Source of the DNA: Chthoniobacterales bacterium
Lineage (GTDB): Bacteria; Verrucomicrobiota; Verrucomicrobiia; Chthoniobacterales; UBA10450
Assembly (NCBI GenBank): GCA_013694595.1
Contig: JACDCC010000301.1
Span: 1 to 37,608, forward strand
Length of the DNA stretch: 37,608 bases
Reading direction: 5' to 3'
In this document: piece after piece, positions 8,257 to 17,333 of the stretch
Numbering within the stretch: the stretch's first letter is position 1
How the letters are laid out: each line of letters starts with the position of its first letter
Notes under the pieces: generated by a model
Database searches by the model: none
Seen by the model: the letters and a program-made list of their open reading frames with translations, nothing else
What the model was told of the DNA's origin: nothing
Program-made: the position numbers and the translations under genes

Positions 8257-8676
8257 TTACACCGAGAAGGGCGGAGCGTGAGCGAGAAGGCTCCGCTGAA
8301 GGACGGACTCTGCGAACGAGACGATCACCGGCGGCCCGGTGTCGAGTTCGCAGATCGGGGCGTCGTGGTGTGTGCCCGACGAACCGAAATCGCTGCCGAG
8401 GTAATCCGTGGCGAGAAAAAAAGCGGCATCGTAGCTGATGAGATTCTTCGCGAGCGCGAGCGGCGGCGCGGAAAGCGCGTCGCAGCATCTCGAACCGTCG
8501 CACTCGCCACCTTGCTCTTTCTCCACTGGGGCTTCCTGTGAGCCGCCGCAGTGGCTGTGCTCCGACGTCGCTGCAACTGGCTTTGGCAAGATACCGGCGA
8601 GGGCGCAGTGATTAGACGCGACGAGCCACGCGGCGAGAGCCACGAGAGATACCGCCGCGCTGAAGAGGCGCGTCAT
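8257..8676 (-). CDS. Small exported Cys/His-rich protein at head of metal-efflux operon
   Basis: Starting at ATG 8676 (MTRLFSAAVSLVALAAWLVASNHC) gives 139 residues with a hydrophobic leader; the ORF track start at 8727 adds 17 residues before it. The body carries metal-ligand clusters: SNHCALAG, HSHCGGSQ, then CDGSRCCDAL, and later GTHHDAPICELD. No enzyme domain is seen and I do not recognise a named family. It is first in the minus-strand efflux cluster, about 100 bases upstream of the TolC-like gene. A role in periplasmic metal capture or sensing is plausible by context, but unproven. Confidence 0.65.
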   Translation of the reverse strand: MTRLFSAAVSLVALAAWLVASNHCALAGILPKPVAATSEHSHCGGSQEAPVEKEQGGECDGSRCCDALSAPPLALAKNLISYDAAFFLATDYLGSDFGSSGTHHDAPICELDTGPPVIVSFAESVLQRSLLAHAPPFSV

Positions 8677-8906
8677 TGGCCGCTGCTTCACAGGGTATTT
8701 AGTCACGGAACAATGGCTTCTGTTCAACCTTTATCTTGGCACCTGTCGTTAGTCCGCCATTCACGGGCGCCTCGTGCGCTGCGGCCAGGGTCGCATATCG
8801 GCCGCGCGGTTTCGGCTGACTTTGGAACCCGGCGAGACTCGACTGCGGCATGCACATCCGCTAGCAATTCGGCGCCGTCTGCCGACCAGGCAACGAACAA
8901 CGAGAG

Positions 8907-10043
8907 ATGACCCCCATATCGAACGAGACGGAGCAACCGGCGCGGCGGAGTTGGTGGAAGCGACTGCTGCAGAGCGTCGATTGGTCGACTGTCGCGCTCG
9001 TCCTCGCGATGAAGGTGTTGCTGCTGTTGTTCGCGCTACAAAGCCTGGCCGCCCTTTGGAACGAGCATCTGCCGCCACAGGAAATGTGGAATCGGTGGGA
9101 CGCACCGCATTATCTGAACATTGCCGAGCACGGCTACAGGAACACGGAGGAACACGGTTTCTTGCTGGTGTTCTTCCCGTTGTATCCGTGGCTGATTCGG
9201 CTCGCTGCAGCGATCACGCGCAACTATTTCGCCGCGGCGATACTTGTCTCGACCTTCGCTTCGGTAGCCGCCGGGCTGCTGCTCCAGCGGCTCGCGCGGA
9301 TGGACTGGTCTCCCGCGGTGGCGCGGCAGGCGGTTTGGTTCTTCTTCATCTTTCCGACGAGCTACTTCCTGCATATCGGCTACACCGAGAGCCTTTTTCT
9401 CGCGCTCTCGATCGGGTGCTTCCTCGCGGCGCGAACCGGACACTGGACCTGGGTCGGGGTGCTCGGCGCGGGTGCTTGCCTCACGCGCATCAACGGCCTT
9501 CTGCTTGTGCTGCCGGCCGCGATCGAGGCGTGGCAGCAATATCGTGCGACTCGGCGCATCAATCTTCGCTGGCACTCGATCGCAGCGATGCCTTGCGGGT
9601 TCGCCGTTTATCTCTGGCTGAATTACCGCATCACCGGCAACTGGCTGGCGTTTCTTCAGATCCAGAAGGAGAACTTTTTCAAGGAGCTGATGTGGCCGTG
9701 GGTGAGCATCCTCGATTTGTGGAGCCGGATTCCGGAGGAGAATGCGATGACGGGCGTGCAGGAGTTCGCGTACGTGGTGCTGGGGCTTGCCTGCACGGTT
9801 TGGAGCTGGTTCCGCCTGCGCACGTCGTATGCGGTTTGGATAACGCTGAACTGGCTGCTCATCACGAGCACCTCTTTTGTGTTGAGCGTGCCGCGCTACA
9901 CGCTTGTGCTGTTCCCGATGTTTTTCCTGTTCGCCCGCGCCGGTGCCAGCCGGCAGCTATGGTTCGCGATGATCAGTGTGTGGTCGTTGCTATTCCTGGC
10001 ACTGTTCGTCAGCAGATACGTGCAGGGACCATGGGCGTTCTAG
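8907..10043 (+). CDS. GT-C membrane glycosyltransferase, PIG-V / GPI mannosyltransferase-2-like
   Basis: The 378-residue polytopic protein has about nine hydrophobic segments. After TM1, the first extracytoplasmic loop carries MWNRWDAPHYLNIAEHGY (residues about 60-77), with the RWD and HY signature of the PIG-V (Mannosyl_trans2) family, followed by FFPLYPWLIR. GT-C enzymes of this type transfer a sugar, usually mannose, from a polyprenyl-phosphate donor onto an acceptor on the outer face of the membrane; the acidic residue of the first loop is catalytic. In bacteria the acceptor is not a GPI anchor; a cell-envelope glycan or glycoprotein is likely. It stands alone, diverging from the metal operon across a 230-base gap. 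Confidence 0.8.
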   Translation: MTPISNETEQPARRSWWKRLLQSVDWSTVALVLAMKVLLLLFALQSLAALWNEHLPPQEMWNRWDAPHYLNIAEHGYRNTEEHGFLLVFFPLYPWLIRLAAAITRNYFAAAILVSTFASVAAGLLLQRLARMDWSPAVARQAVWFFFIFPTSYFLHIGYTESLFLALSIGCFLAARTGHWTWVGVLGAGACLTRINGLLLVLPAAIEAWQQYRATRRINLRWHSIAAMPCGFAVYLWLNYRITGNWLAFLQIQKENFFKELMWPWVSILDLWSRIPEENAMTGVQEFAYVVLGLACTVWSWFRLRTSYAVWITLNWLLITSTSFVLSVPRYTLVLFPMFFLFARAGASRQLWFAMISVWSLLFLALFVSRYVQGPWAF

Positions 10044-10137
10044 GGGTTGTCCGCGCGTCCTAAGCAATTCGACAACATCCGGCCGAAATGGGACAAACGG
10101 TGCTGCGGCCAGTTGCTTTGGCGATGGTGGAGCGCTA

Positions 10138-10183
10138 GGTGCTGTTCACGAATTACGCGGTCCACAAATTCGCGAACAGCGCC
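10138..10183. other. Imperfect hairpin in the 10044-10334 intergenic gap
   Basis: The 291-base gap contains GGTGCTGTTCACGAATT and, 12 bases later, AATTCGCGAACAGCGCC, which pair over 17 positions with two mismatches. No U-run follows, so it is not a classical intrinsic terminator. It could be a transcript-end structure for the glycosyltransferase gene, an operator-like palindrome, or a repeat copy. No supported gene is seen in the rest of the gap; the ORFs called there lack recognisable protein features. Confidence 0.45.
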
Positions 10184-10334
10184 CAAGGCGGATGCGACGC
10201 CACGCGCAGGGATCGCTGCCGAACCCCACCAGCCGAATCACCACAGTGTGGGGGCCGCCGCCGCAATTCACCCGGCCCGCGCGGTTGCGGGCAAAAGCTT
10301 GCGTCCCGGGCACGGCCGGAGTTGAAATGAGGCC

Positions 10335-11297
10335 ATGGACGAAACGGGGCGGAAGATCGAGATCTTTGAGCCGTTCGGCGGCGCGATCGAGCTGACGAAG
10401 CGGATTCTGTTTCAGCCGTTCGACTTCATGAAGTGGCTCGTGATCGGCTTCGCCGCGTTCCTGGCGGGGCTTGCTGATGGGACGCATGTTGGGCTCCCAG
10501 GGAACTTCGGCTTCGGCGATTTCAAAGGCGGCGCTTCCACAAGAAACCTTGAGGCGGTGCAGGAAGAGGCGATGTCGTGGTTGTTCACCGGGGTGCTGGC
10601 GGTGGTGATCGTCGCAGTGGTGGTGATGGTCGTGCTCTTCCTGTGGCTGGGGTCGCGTGGACGGTTCATGTTCGTCGACTGCATCGTGCGAAATCGCGGC
10701 GCGATCGCAGAGCCTTGGCGCGAATACCGACGCGAGGGAAACAGCCTCTTCCTGTTCTCTCTCGCTTCTACCGTTGCTTTCCTGCTGGCGTTGGCAGTGC
10801 TCGCGCTGCCCTTGTTGATTTCGTTCTTCCGGACCGGCGAGTTCAGCGATTTCGGCGCGTGGCAAATTGTCTATCTCGTCGTGATCGCCAGTCTCTTCAT
10901 GCTCGCGTGGATCGCGTGGGCGGTACTGGTTTGGTTTGCCGTGCCGGTGATGTATCGGCGGCGGTGCGGCGCGCTCGCCGCGCTGGGCGAGGTGGTGAAG
11001 CTGGTGGCTGCGCACCCGATTCCCTTCGTTCTGTTTGTGCTTTTCAGCGCCGTCTTGGTAATTGCGGGGGCGCTGGTGAGCTGCGCCCTCACTTGTGTCA
11101 CGTGTTGCATCGCCGCGCTCCCTTACATCGGGACCGTGATCCTGCTCCCGCTTTACATGTTTTATTACGCCTACACGCTGCTGTTCCTCCAGCAGTTCGG
11201 ACGCGACTCTGATGCCTGGGGCGGGCTGGCCGCGGAGCCGGCGTCTCCGCGGACGGACGAGCCGCCACTGTCCCAGCCGCCGCCGCTCCCGATGTAA
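10335..11297 (+). CDS. Polytopic membrane protein of unknown function (DUF4013/DUF7544-like layout)
   Basis: A 320-residue protein with about six hydrophobic segments. The N-terminus reads IFEPFGGAIELTKRILFQPFDFMKW, in which a soluble amphipathic start runs into TM1. The LGSRGRFMFVDCIVRNR segment after TM2, and a Pro-rich tail ending PPPLPM, are seen in several unnamed bacterial membrane proteins. The core has a Cys cluster, VSCALTCVTCCIAALPY. I do not assign a function. It is co-directional with the glycosyltransferase but 291 bases away, so probably separately transcribed. Confidence 0.75.
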   Translation: MDETGRKIEIFEPFGGAIELTKRILFQPFDFMKWLVIGFAAFLAGLADGTHVGLPGNFGFGDFKGGASTRNLEAVQEEAMSWLFTGVLAVVIVAVVVMVVLFLWLGSRGRFMFVDCIVRNRGAIAEPWREYRREGNSLFLFSLASTVAFLLALAVLALPLLISFFRTGEFSDFGAWQIVYLVVIASLFMLAWIAWAVLVWFAVPVMYRRRCGALAALGEVVKLVAAHPIPFVLFVLFSAVLVIAGALVSCALTCVTCCIAALPYIGTVILLPLYMFYYAYTLLFLQQFGRDSDAWGGLAAEPASPRTDEPPLSQPPPLPM

Positions 11298-11326
11298 GGA
11301 CTTCCTCCGCGCCACCAGGCGGGAAC

Positions 11327-11608
11327 TCATACCACGCGGTAGTCACATTGCGCGCGCTGCCATTGTTCCACAACTCGGCGTGGGAAAGGCGAGGTGGCCG
11401 CCGGCGAAGGAGGGGAGTCACTGGCTGCAGCAAGCTCTGCTCGTCCCACGACGTGCGGATCACCGTCAGATTGGGCGACGGCATGTGCGCGATCCGAAGT
11501 TTGCAGCGCCACACCTGCGGCCAATGCGCAGATGATGACTAGCAGCGAGAGCGCCTGCACCGCGACCTCCGCGGGGAATGGAGAATAAGCGCCGCGGCGT
11601 GCAGCCAT
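11327..11608 (-). CDS. Possible small single-pass membrane or exported protein
   Basis: A 93-residue ORF starting six bases downstream of the histidine-kinase stop, on the same strand. It has one hydrophobic segment (VQALSLLVIICALAAGVAL) and a Ser/Pro/Ala-rich remainder without recognisable motifs. Position favours a real small gene in the kinase operon, but composition does not, and a competing frame (11098-11514) overlaps it. This is the only candidate in the 317-base gap between 11297 and 11615. Confidence 0.35.
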   Translation of the reverse strand: MAARRGAYSPFPAEVAVQALSLLVIICALAAGVALQTSDRAHAVAQSDGDPHVVGRAELAAASDSPPSPAATSPFPRRVVEQWQRAQCDYRVV

Positions 11609-11614
11609 ACCGGT

Positions 11615-13819
11615 TCACACGCTCGCGAGAGGCGTGTCGCTTCGCTCCTGGATCACGTCTCGAATCTTCCGCGCGAGCGTTTGCGGCGTGAAGGGCTTCT
11701 GGAGCAGCTCAATTTCCGGATTGAGGATCCCGTGGTCGCTGATGTCATTGTCCGAATAGCCGGAGACGTACAGCACTTTCATGTCCGGCCGGACGGCCGA
11801 AAGCGTCGTCGCCAGTTCCTGGCCGTTCATGTGCGGCATGATGACGTCGGTAAGCAGCAGGTGGATCTCGCCATCGAATTCACCAGCCCTGGCGAGTGCC
11901 TCCCGCCCGTCGGAGGCGCACATAACGTTGTATCCTTGCTCCGAAAGCACATCGCAAATGAGATCCCGCACGATTTCTTCGTCCTCGACAACGAGCACCG
12001 TCTCGAAGTTCTGGGTTTTGTCGACCGGACCGCCGACCTGCTTGAGATCATCCGCGGGTGCCGCTTCCAGCGGCAGGAAAATGCGGAAGGTCGTCCCTTT
12101 CCCCGGCTCGCTATCAACGGAGATGCCGCCGCCGGTCTGACGCACAATGCCATAAACCATTGCGAGCCCCAGTCCCGTTCCTTTTCCGGGACCCTTCGTG
12201 GTAAAGAACGGCTCAAAAATGCGCGCCTTCGTCTCCTCGTCCATGCCTTCGCCGGTGTCCGTGACGGAAAGCTCCACGTAATCGCCCGCCGCGAGGGACA
12301 CCGAGATCTGCGGCGCGGTCCATTTGTCCAGCTGCACGTTCGCGGTGCGGATGGTGAGCTGCCCGCCAGTGGGCATGGCATCACGCGCATTGATGCCGAG
12401 GTTCAGCACTACCTGCTCCAGCTGGCTAGGATCGGCGAGCACACGGCCCACGGCAGCCTCGGGCAGGGTGCGGAGATCGAACCGTTCGCCGATCACACGG
12501 CGTAAGAGTTGTTCCATGTCGACCACGAGCTCGTTGAGGTCGATCACCTTCGGTTGCAACAGCTGCTTACGGCTGAAGGCGAGCAGTTGCTTCGTGAGGG
12601 TGGCCGCTTGTTCGCCCGCCTTTCGGATCAAATCAGCATGCTGCTTCCCTTGTGCGTCCGTGGAGGTGCGGGAGCTGATCAGCTCCGCGTAGCCGATGAT
12701 GGCCGTGAGCAGGTTGTTGAAATCATGCGCAACGCCACCCGCCAGGCGGCCGACGGCTTCCATCTTTTGCGAGTGGCGCAGTTCTTCCTCGCTTTTGCGG
12801 AGCGCCTCTTCGGTCACGCGGCGCTCCTCGATCTCACGGAAAAGGTTGTCGCGTTGCGAGAAGAACTTCTGGATCGTGCGGGCGAGCTCCCCGAACTCGG
12901 AGTTATCGTTGTACATCCGCTCGATCGGTTTGAGATCATCGCGTGTGAGGCTCTCCATGATCTGCCGCAGCGGGCGGCTGACCCAGCGAACAAGAGAGCT
13001 GGAGAGCAACAGCAGCAGGACGAGAGCAAAAAGAATAATCGAATAGCGGAGCCGCTGCCGCGAGCGGTTCAGCTCGCGTACCACCCGCGATTCGTTCCGG
13101 ACGACGAGCTGGGCGAGCGGCTTGCCATCCCACGCTGGCAGTGTGCGCGAGAAGGCCATCGAGCCGTTCTGCTCGTCGTTGTAATCTTCCGCGGCCGGGG
13201 AAGCAGGGAACACCAGGGAGATCGCTTCGTTGCCGGTGTTTTGCGCCATCTCTTTGACGACCTCCTTGCTCCAGAGCCGGGCGGCGAAGTAGTAACCGCG
13301 TGGCTGTTCCCGTCCGAAATCCCGGGAAGGGTGAATCGTGGCCCCCCGCACCTCCATGATCTTGTTGTCGGCTCCGACGTTGATGAAGAAGCTGACGAAC
13401 CGCTCCTGCGCGAAGAGCTGCGCGAAGGCGGACGGGGGCACCGGTACGTCGCCGAGGTCTTCCACGTTAAGATTCTCTTCCATGTAAATCCGGGTGCCAT
13501 CGAGGCGATAGATCCAGACAACGTTCGCCTGGAAGCTTTCCAGCGTCGGTTCATTGATGTTCTCCTGGAACCAGCGTTGATCGTTGCGCTCCAGCGCCTC
13601 GACCATCTGGTCCCACAAGGTGTGGTCCCGCACCAGCGTGTGGAGAGGCTCAGCGTGCCGCCTCCGGAACCTGTCGAACGATTCGTTCCGCTCGGCATAC
13701 CGATCCTCTGCGATGCGGCGGAATTTCGCGCGGTCGTAAGCCTGGAAAGCCCAGAGCCCAACCAGAAATGTCGCGATGACGGCGACGAGCAGGAGAGTGA
13801 TTTTTGTCTGAACTTTCAT
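11615..13819 (-). CDS. Hybrid sensor histidine kinase (CHASE4-HAMP-HisKA-HATPase-receiver)
   Basis: Starting at ATG 13819 (MKVQTKITLLLVAVIATF) gives 734 residues; the ORF track start at 13855 adds 12 unlikely residues. Order: TM1 (about 8-25), a periplasmic CHASE4-like sensor (about 35-245, with HTLWDQMVEALE and EENLNVEDLG), TM2 (about 259-277), HAMP (VSRPLRQIMESL), a dimerisation domain with phospho-acceptor His in GGVAHDFNNLLTAIIGYAEL (H365), an ATPase domain with NLGINARDAM, DTGEGMDEE and GTGLGLAMVYGIV, and a C-terminal receiver with phospho-acceptor Asp in LLLTDVIMPHMNG (D658). It therefore senses an envelope signal and phosphorylates its own receiver. No response regulator or transcription factor gene is adjacent, so it is an orphan hybrid kinase. 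Confidence 0.95.
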   Translation of the reverse strand: MKVQTKITLLLVAVIATFLVGLWAFQAYDRAKFRRIAEDRYAERNESFDRFRRRHAEPLHTLVRDHTLWDQMVEALERNDQRWFQENINEPTLESFQANVVWIYRLDGTRIYMEENLNVEDLGDVPVPPSAFAQLFAQERFVSFFINVGADNKIMEVRGATIHPSRDFGREQPRGYYFAARLWSKEVVKEMAQNTGNEAISLVFPASPAAEDYNDEQNGSMAFSRTLPAWDGKPLAQLVVRNESRVVRELNRSRQRLRYSIILFALVLLLLLSSSLVRWVSRPLRQIMESLTRDDLKPIERMYNDNSEFGELARTIQKFFSQRDNLFREIEERRVTEEALRKSEEELRHSQKMEAVGRLAGGVAHDFNNLLTAIIGYAELISSRTSTDAQGKQHADLIRKAGEQAATLTKQLLAFSRKQLLQPKVIDLNELVVDMEQLLRRVIGERFDLRTLPEAAVGRVLADPSQLEQVVLNLGINARDAMPTGGQLTIRTANVQLDKWTAPQISVSLAAGDYVELSVTDTGEGMDEETKARIFEPFFTTKGPGKGTGLGLAMVYGIVRQTGGGISVDSEPGKGTTFRIFLPLEAAPADDLKQVGGPVDKTQNFETVLVVEDEEIVRDLICDVLSEQGYNVMCASDGREALARAGEFDGEIHLLLTDVIMPHMNGQELATTLSAVRPDMKVLYVSGYSDNDISDHGILNPEIELLQKPFTPQTLARKIRDVIQERSDTPLASV

Positions 13820-13881
13820 CGCGCTCTCTACAGCTGCCTCCCGTCGCAGCACCAAGATGTCAGGACTCCCGTTTTACCAGT

Positions 13882-14871
13882 TTATTGGCTTAAATGTTCT
13901 TCACGGATAGCGACGATTTTCATGTCCTCACCGTTCGCGCGCACTGTCCAGAAATTCCGGGTTCGGCCTGACTTCGTCCCGTCTTTATTCCCGACGGTGT
14001 AATCGATCGTGAATTCGATGGTTGATTCGCCTTCCTTGCCTGACCCGGCGAAGTTCACGGGACCGACGATTCTGTATTTCCGCTTTGGCCAGCGCTTCAC
14101 ATAACCGCGGGTGTCGTTCACGACGAAATCCTGGCCAACGCGTCCGTGCTGAAAGTAATCGACAGGGAAGCTGTAGAACCATACCTGCAGGGCGATGTCG
14201 TCTGTCTCGCCGTCGCTGAGGTAGGTCTCCACGAAGCGTGTCACTCGCTCCGAGGTGAGTTCGGTGGGTGCTGGAGGCGCTTCTGCGGGCGGCTCCGGCA
14301 CGACGGGCAAGTCTGCCCAGGACCGTCCGCTCCTCTCCGCGAGTAACTCCGCCGCTGCTTCGGTGGTGCTGCTCGCTTCAGAGGCGGCGACGGTTTCAGC
14401 AGCTATGGTGGTCTCGGGCGCGCTGATCGTGGTTGTCGCGTCGGCCACGGTTGTGGTCTCCTGCTTCGCCGCATCGGCTTGTGTCGGCGCAGTCGATACG
14501 CCGATTGCGTCTGGGGCAGCTGCGCCGGGCTGCGCGTCCGCTGCGGGAGTGGCCTGTGGCTCCGTTGCGGCTACTGCCGCCGCGCTGGCAGAGCGGATTT
14601 GCAGTGACGCCACCGTTGGGCCGTCGATGGCGCCTGTCGGCTCGAAGCCTTTTCGCTTCTGATAGCGCTTGAGGGCGCCGGAGAGCTGCGGTGTCATTCG
14701 CCCATCGAGGTCGCCGAAGAAGAGGTTCCGCTTGCGTAGCTCGTCCTGGACCTCGCGAATGTCGCCGGCGCTGAGGGTGACAGCTCTACCGGGAGTCGCG
14801 GTAGCGTTCGCCAACAACGTGCCGGCCGCGAGCAGGAGCAGAACGCAAAGGGATCGGAGGGATGTGAGCAT
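13882..14871 (-). CDS. Exported protein with peptidoglycan-binding domain
   Basis: ATG at 14871 gives a signal peptide (MLTSLRSLCVLLLLAAGTLL, then ANATA) and 329 residues; the ORF track start at 15030 lies inside the next gene. Residues about 33-92 form a PG_binding_1-type domain (IREVQDELRKRNLFFGDLDG, then LSGALKRYQKRKGFEPTG). A low-complexity Ala/Thr/Glu linker follows (about 95-195). The C-terminal part (about 200-329) is a compact domain with VETYLSDGETDDIALQVWFY and FTIDYTVGNKDGTKSGRTRNFW, an NTF2-like alpha+beta look but without a firm family call. The protein probably binds murein in the periplasm; the function of the tail domain is unknown. Confidence 0.8.
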   Translation of the reverse strand: MLTSLRSLCVLLLLAAGTLLANATATPGRAVTLSAGDIREVQDELRKRNLFFGDLDGRMTPQLSGALKRYQKRKGFEPTGAIDGPTVASLQIRSASAAAVAATEPQATPAADAQPGAAAPDAIGVSTAPTQADAAKQETTTVADATTTISAPETTIAAETVAASEASSTTEAAAELLAERSGRSWADLPVVPEPPAEAPPAPTELTSERVTRFVETYLSDGETDDIALQVWFYSFPVDYFQHGRVGQDFVVNDTRGYVKRWPKRKYRIVGPVNFAGSGKEGESTIEFTIDYTVGNKDGTKSGRTRNFWTVRANGEDMKIVAIREEHLSQ

Positions 14872-14926
14872 GGTTGGACCGCACGAGAGAATGGTCTTCC
14901 GCGCGCACAGTAACTTCGTTCGCGCG

Positions 14927-17329
14927 TTATCCCGCGGTCGTGGCCCAGAAGGCGCGGAACGCATTTGGCCAGCTGCGGTTAAGCACGCTCTCACGCGCCT
15001 TGCGGCCCATCGCGAGCCTCTTTTCGGCATCCGAGGCGAGGAGGTGGACCGCTGCGGCGAAGTCCGGAACGTCCCGCGCCTTGGTGATTAGTCCGGTGAC
15101 GCCGTGTTCCACGAGCTCCTGCGGGCCCCCGGCGTCGGAGACGATGACGGGCAAACCTGACGCCTGCGCTTCGATGATCACATTTCCGAACGTGTCGGTG
15201 GTGCTCGGGAAGAGGAAGATGTCCGCAGAGGCGTAGGCGGTGGCAAGCTCCTCGCCTGCAAGGTAGCCGGTGAAGATCGCGTCAGGCACGCTCTCACCGA
15301 GAGCAGGGGCGTAAGGGCCGTCCCCGACAATGCAGAGTTGCAGGGCGGGTTCGCTCGCGCGCAGCTGTTCGTAGGCAGCCGAGAGGACGTCGAGGTCCTT
15401 CTCCTTCGAGACGCGGCCTGCATAGAGGAGACGAACAGTTTTAGGATCCGCGCCGAAGCGTCGCCAGAAAGAGGGGTCGCGGCGGTCCGGGTGGAACAAG
15501 GCGATGTCCAACCCGCGCGGCAGGATCTTCAGCTTGTCGGGATCAATGCCGCGATCGGCCCAGCTGCGGCGATATTGCTCCGAATTGATGTAAATCGTGT
15601 CCTGCTGCCCATAAAACCAATGCATGTAGGTCCAGGCGAGGCTCTCCAGATAGCTGTCCTCCGTCAGGATGCGGATGTACTCGGGAAAGTCGGTGTGATA
15701 AATCCCGCTGGTCCGGAGATTTAGCATCTTGGCCGCGAGCAACCCAGTGAGGCCGATCGGGCCTGGCGTGCTGATGATGATCTCGCTGAACTGCTCCCGC
15801 TGCACGTAATCCAAGATCTGCAAAATCGGCGGGAAACTCACCTTCTGGAGTTCGTACTCGGGCAGTTCAAACTCGCCGATGGGCCGGAAATTCTGCACGC
15901 GAAGGTCGCTGTTGCTCAGCTCGCCAACGGATGTTACCACCACCAAATCCTTGCCAGCCGCCTGCGCCGCGGCGGCCATTTTCCTTACCGTCGTGGAGAC
16001 GCCGTTCACGTCTTCAAGTGTGTCGGTAAACCACGCGCGCTTGTTGTTCTGGAGCGGCGGCGGAATTGAACCCGTGAGATCCAGGCAAACCCGGCGCAGC
16101 CACTCGCGCGAGGGCGCTTGGCTATGGAACCCGTAGATGTAAGGCGCCAGCACCACCAGAATCGGCGCAATCCCGCTCAACGCCTGAATGCTTTCGAGGA
16201 TGTTCCCGCTGCTGAGCTGCTTCACGAATTTCTCGAAAAGGCGAAACGCCAGCTGCTCCGAGACGAGATTTGCCATCAAGAATGTACGCCGCTCCGGCTC
16301 GCTAACGCCGCCGATTTCCTCAGCGAGCCGTGCCTTCACTTCCGGCTGCGCGAAGTAGCCGGAGAGCTCCTTCCAGAGCGAGACGTTGCCGGCCTTCGCG
16401 AGGTCGAAGATTTTCCCGGAGAGGACACCCTGCGCGATGAAATTCGCCTTCTCGCGGAGCGTGAACTCGGTCGGATCGCGCCCTTCCATGAATCGCGAAA
16501 ACATCGTCTCGAGCAAAGGCGCAGTTGGGCCGAGTCGTTTGTGGAAGCGGTCTTGGATGAACCGCGAAAGCGTGTTGTAAAAGCCGTGCGAAAGCGCGAG
16601 CGGCGTGCCTCCTTCGCCGTGCATGGTGCAATTTCCCGCGGCGAGGTGCGCCAGAAACTCAGCGGGCGAGGAGGCTGCCGGAGCTTCTGTGAAGGCGGAG
16701 GCGAGGAATTTGCCGCCGTGATCATCCGAGCCGGCGATCAGGATTTTCCGCCACGGCTCTGCGTGGGTCGGTGCGAGATCGTGGCGGTTCGCGAACTCGT
16801 CGATCTTCGCCGGCGTGAGGCCGGAGAGGATCTGCTGACCGAGCTGGCTGAGGAGCGCGTCGCGCAGGCCATTCACCCCCTCGAAGTGCTTGAAGAGGAG
16901 AATCAGACGCTCCAAGTGCGACGGCTCTAGCTTGCCGTTAATGCTGTAGAGCGGGTGGGCGACGGCGTGGGCGATGCCTTGTTGGTGCAAGTAACCCTGA
17001 AGCTCGAAGATGTTGTCTCGCAACGAGGCAATCTCCGCGTGATCAGCCTCTGAAATCCCCCAGACCAGCAGATGAATCTTGCACGGATCTTGCGGGAAAT
17101 AAGCAGTAACCTGCTCGCTGAGAAAAGTCTGTGGCAGATCAGCAATTTGCAGACAGCCGTCGATGGTATCGTGGTCGGTGAGCGTAACGAAATCCATCCC
17201 GGCACTTCGCAGTTGCTCGTAAACCTCGCGCGGATCGGAGTAGCTGTCGGGAATATCGAACCGCCGGAAGAGCCATTCCTCGGATCGCGCGCTAGACCGC
17301 GAATGAACATGGAGGTCGCAGCGAGTCAT
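14927..17329 (-). CDS. Fusion of PHP phosphoesterase domain and GT4 glycosyltransferase
   Basis: ATG at 17329 (MTRCDLHVHS) gives 800 residues; the 81 extra residues of the ORF track overlap the upstream gene. Residues 1-210 form a PHP domain with its metal ligands: DLHVHS (H7, H9), TLTDHDTIDG (D52, H53), AHAVAHPL (H121, H125) and AGSDDHGG (about 202-204). A central helical region (about 230-430) is unassigned. The C-terminal half is a GT-B/GT4 glycosyltransferase: IYHTDFPEYIR, LYAGRVSKEKDLDVL and FPSTTDTFGNVIIEAQASG, close to MgtA/PimB-like mannosyltransferases using nucleotide sugars. It follows a DUF2334 deacetylase-like gene by only four bases, so the two are almost certainly one unit. A coupled hydrolysis and sugar transfer in glycan or glycolipid synthesis is inferred. 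Confidence 0.9.
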   Translation of the reverse strand: MTRCDLHVHSRSSARSEEWLFRRFDIPDSYSDPREVYEQLRSAGMDFVTLTDHDTIDGCLQIADLPQTFLSEQVTAYFPQDPCKIHLLVWGISEADHAEIASLRDNIFELQGYLHQQGIAHAVAHPLYSINGKLEPSHLERLILLFKHFEGVNGLRDALLSQLGQQILSGLTPAKIDEFANRHDLAPTHAEPWRKILIAGSDDHGGKFLASAFTEAPAASSPAEFLAHLAAGNCTMHGEGGTPLALSHGFYNTLSRFIQDRFHKRLGPTAPLLETMFSRFMEGRDPTEFTLREKANFIAQGVLSGKIFDLAKAGNVSLWKELSGYFAQPEVKARLAEEIGGVSEPERRTFLMANLVSEQLAFRLFEKFVKQLSSGNILESIQALSGIAPILVVLAPYIYGFHSQAPSREWLRRVCLDLTGSIPPPLQNNKRAWFTDTLEDVNGVSTTVRKMAAAAQAAGKDLVVVTSVGELSNSDLRVQNFRPIGEFELPEYELQKVSFPPILQILDYVQREQFSEIIISTPGPIGLTGLLAAKMLNLRTSGIYHTDFPEYIRILTEDSYLESLAWTYMHWFYGQQDTIYINSEQYRRSWADRGIDPDKLKILPRGLDIALFHPDRRDPSFWRRFGADPKTVRLLYAGRVSKEKDLDVLSAAYEQLRASEPALQLCIVGDGPYAPALGESVPDAIFTGYLAGEELATAYASADIFLFPSTTDTFGNVIIEAQASGLPVIVSDAGGPQELVEHGVTGLITKARDVPDFAAAVHLLASDAEKRLAMGRKARESVLNRSWPNAFRAFWATTAG

Positions 17330-17333
17330 CCGG

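Noticed and set aside
8774-10063. 429-residue plus-strand ORF
   Set aside because: Alternative frame over the PIG-V-like gene; lacks hydrophobic segments and motifs present in the 8907-10043 frame.
10146-11330. 394-residue minus-strand ORF
   Set aside because: Antisense to the membrane protein at 10335-11297 and full of Arg/His/Gln; a composition artefact.
11098-11514. 138-residue minus-strand ORF
   Set aside because: Overlaps the end of the membrane-protein gene antisense and competes with the 93-residue ORF; no motif.
12509-14002. 497-residue plus-strand ORF
   Set aside because: Antisense to the histidine kinase, with Arg/Asp/His-rich composition of a shadow frame in GC-rich DNA; the opposite frame has full kinase domains.
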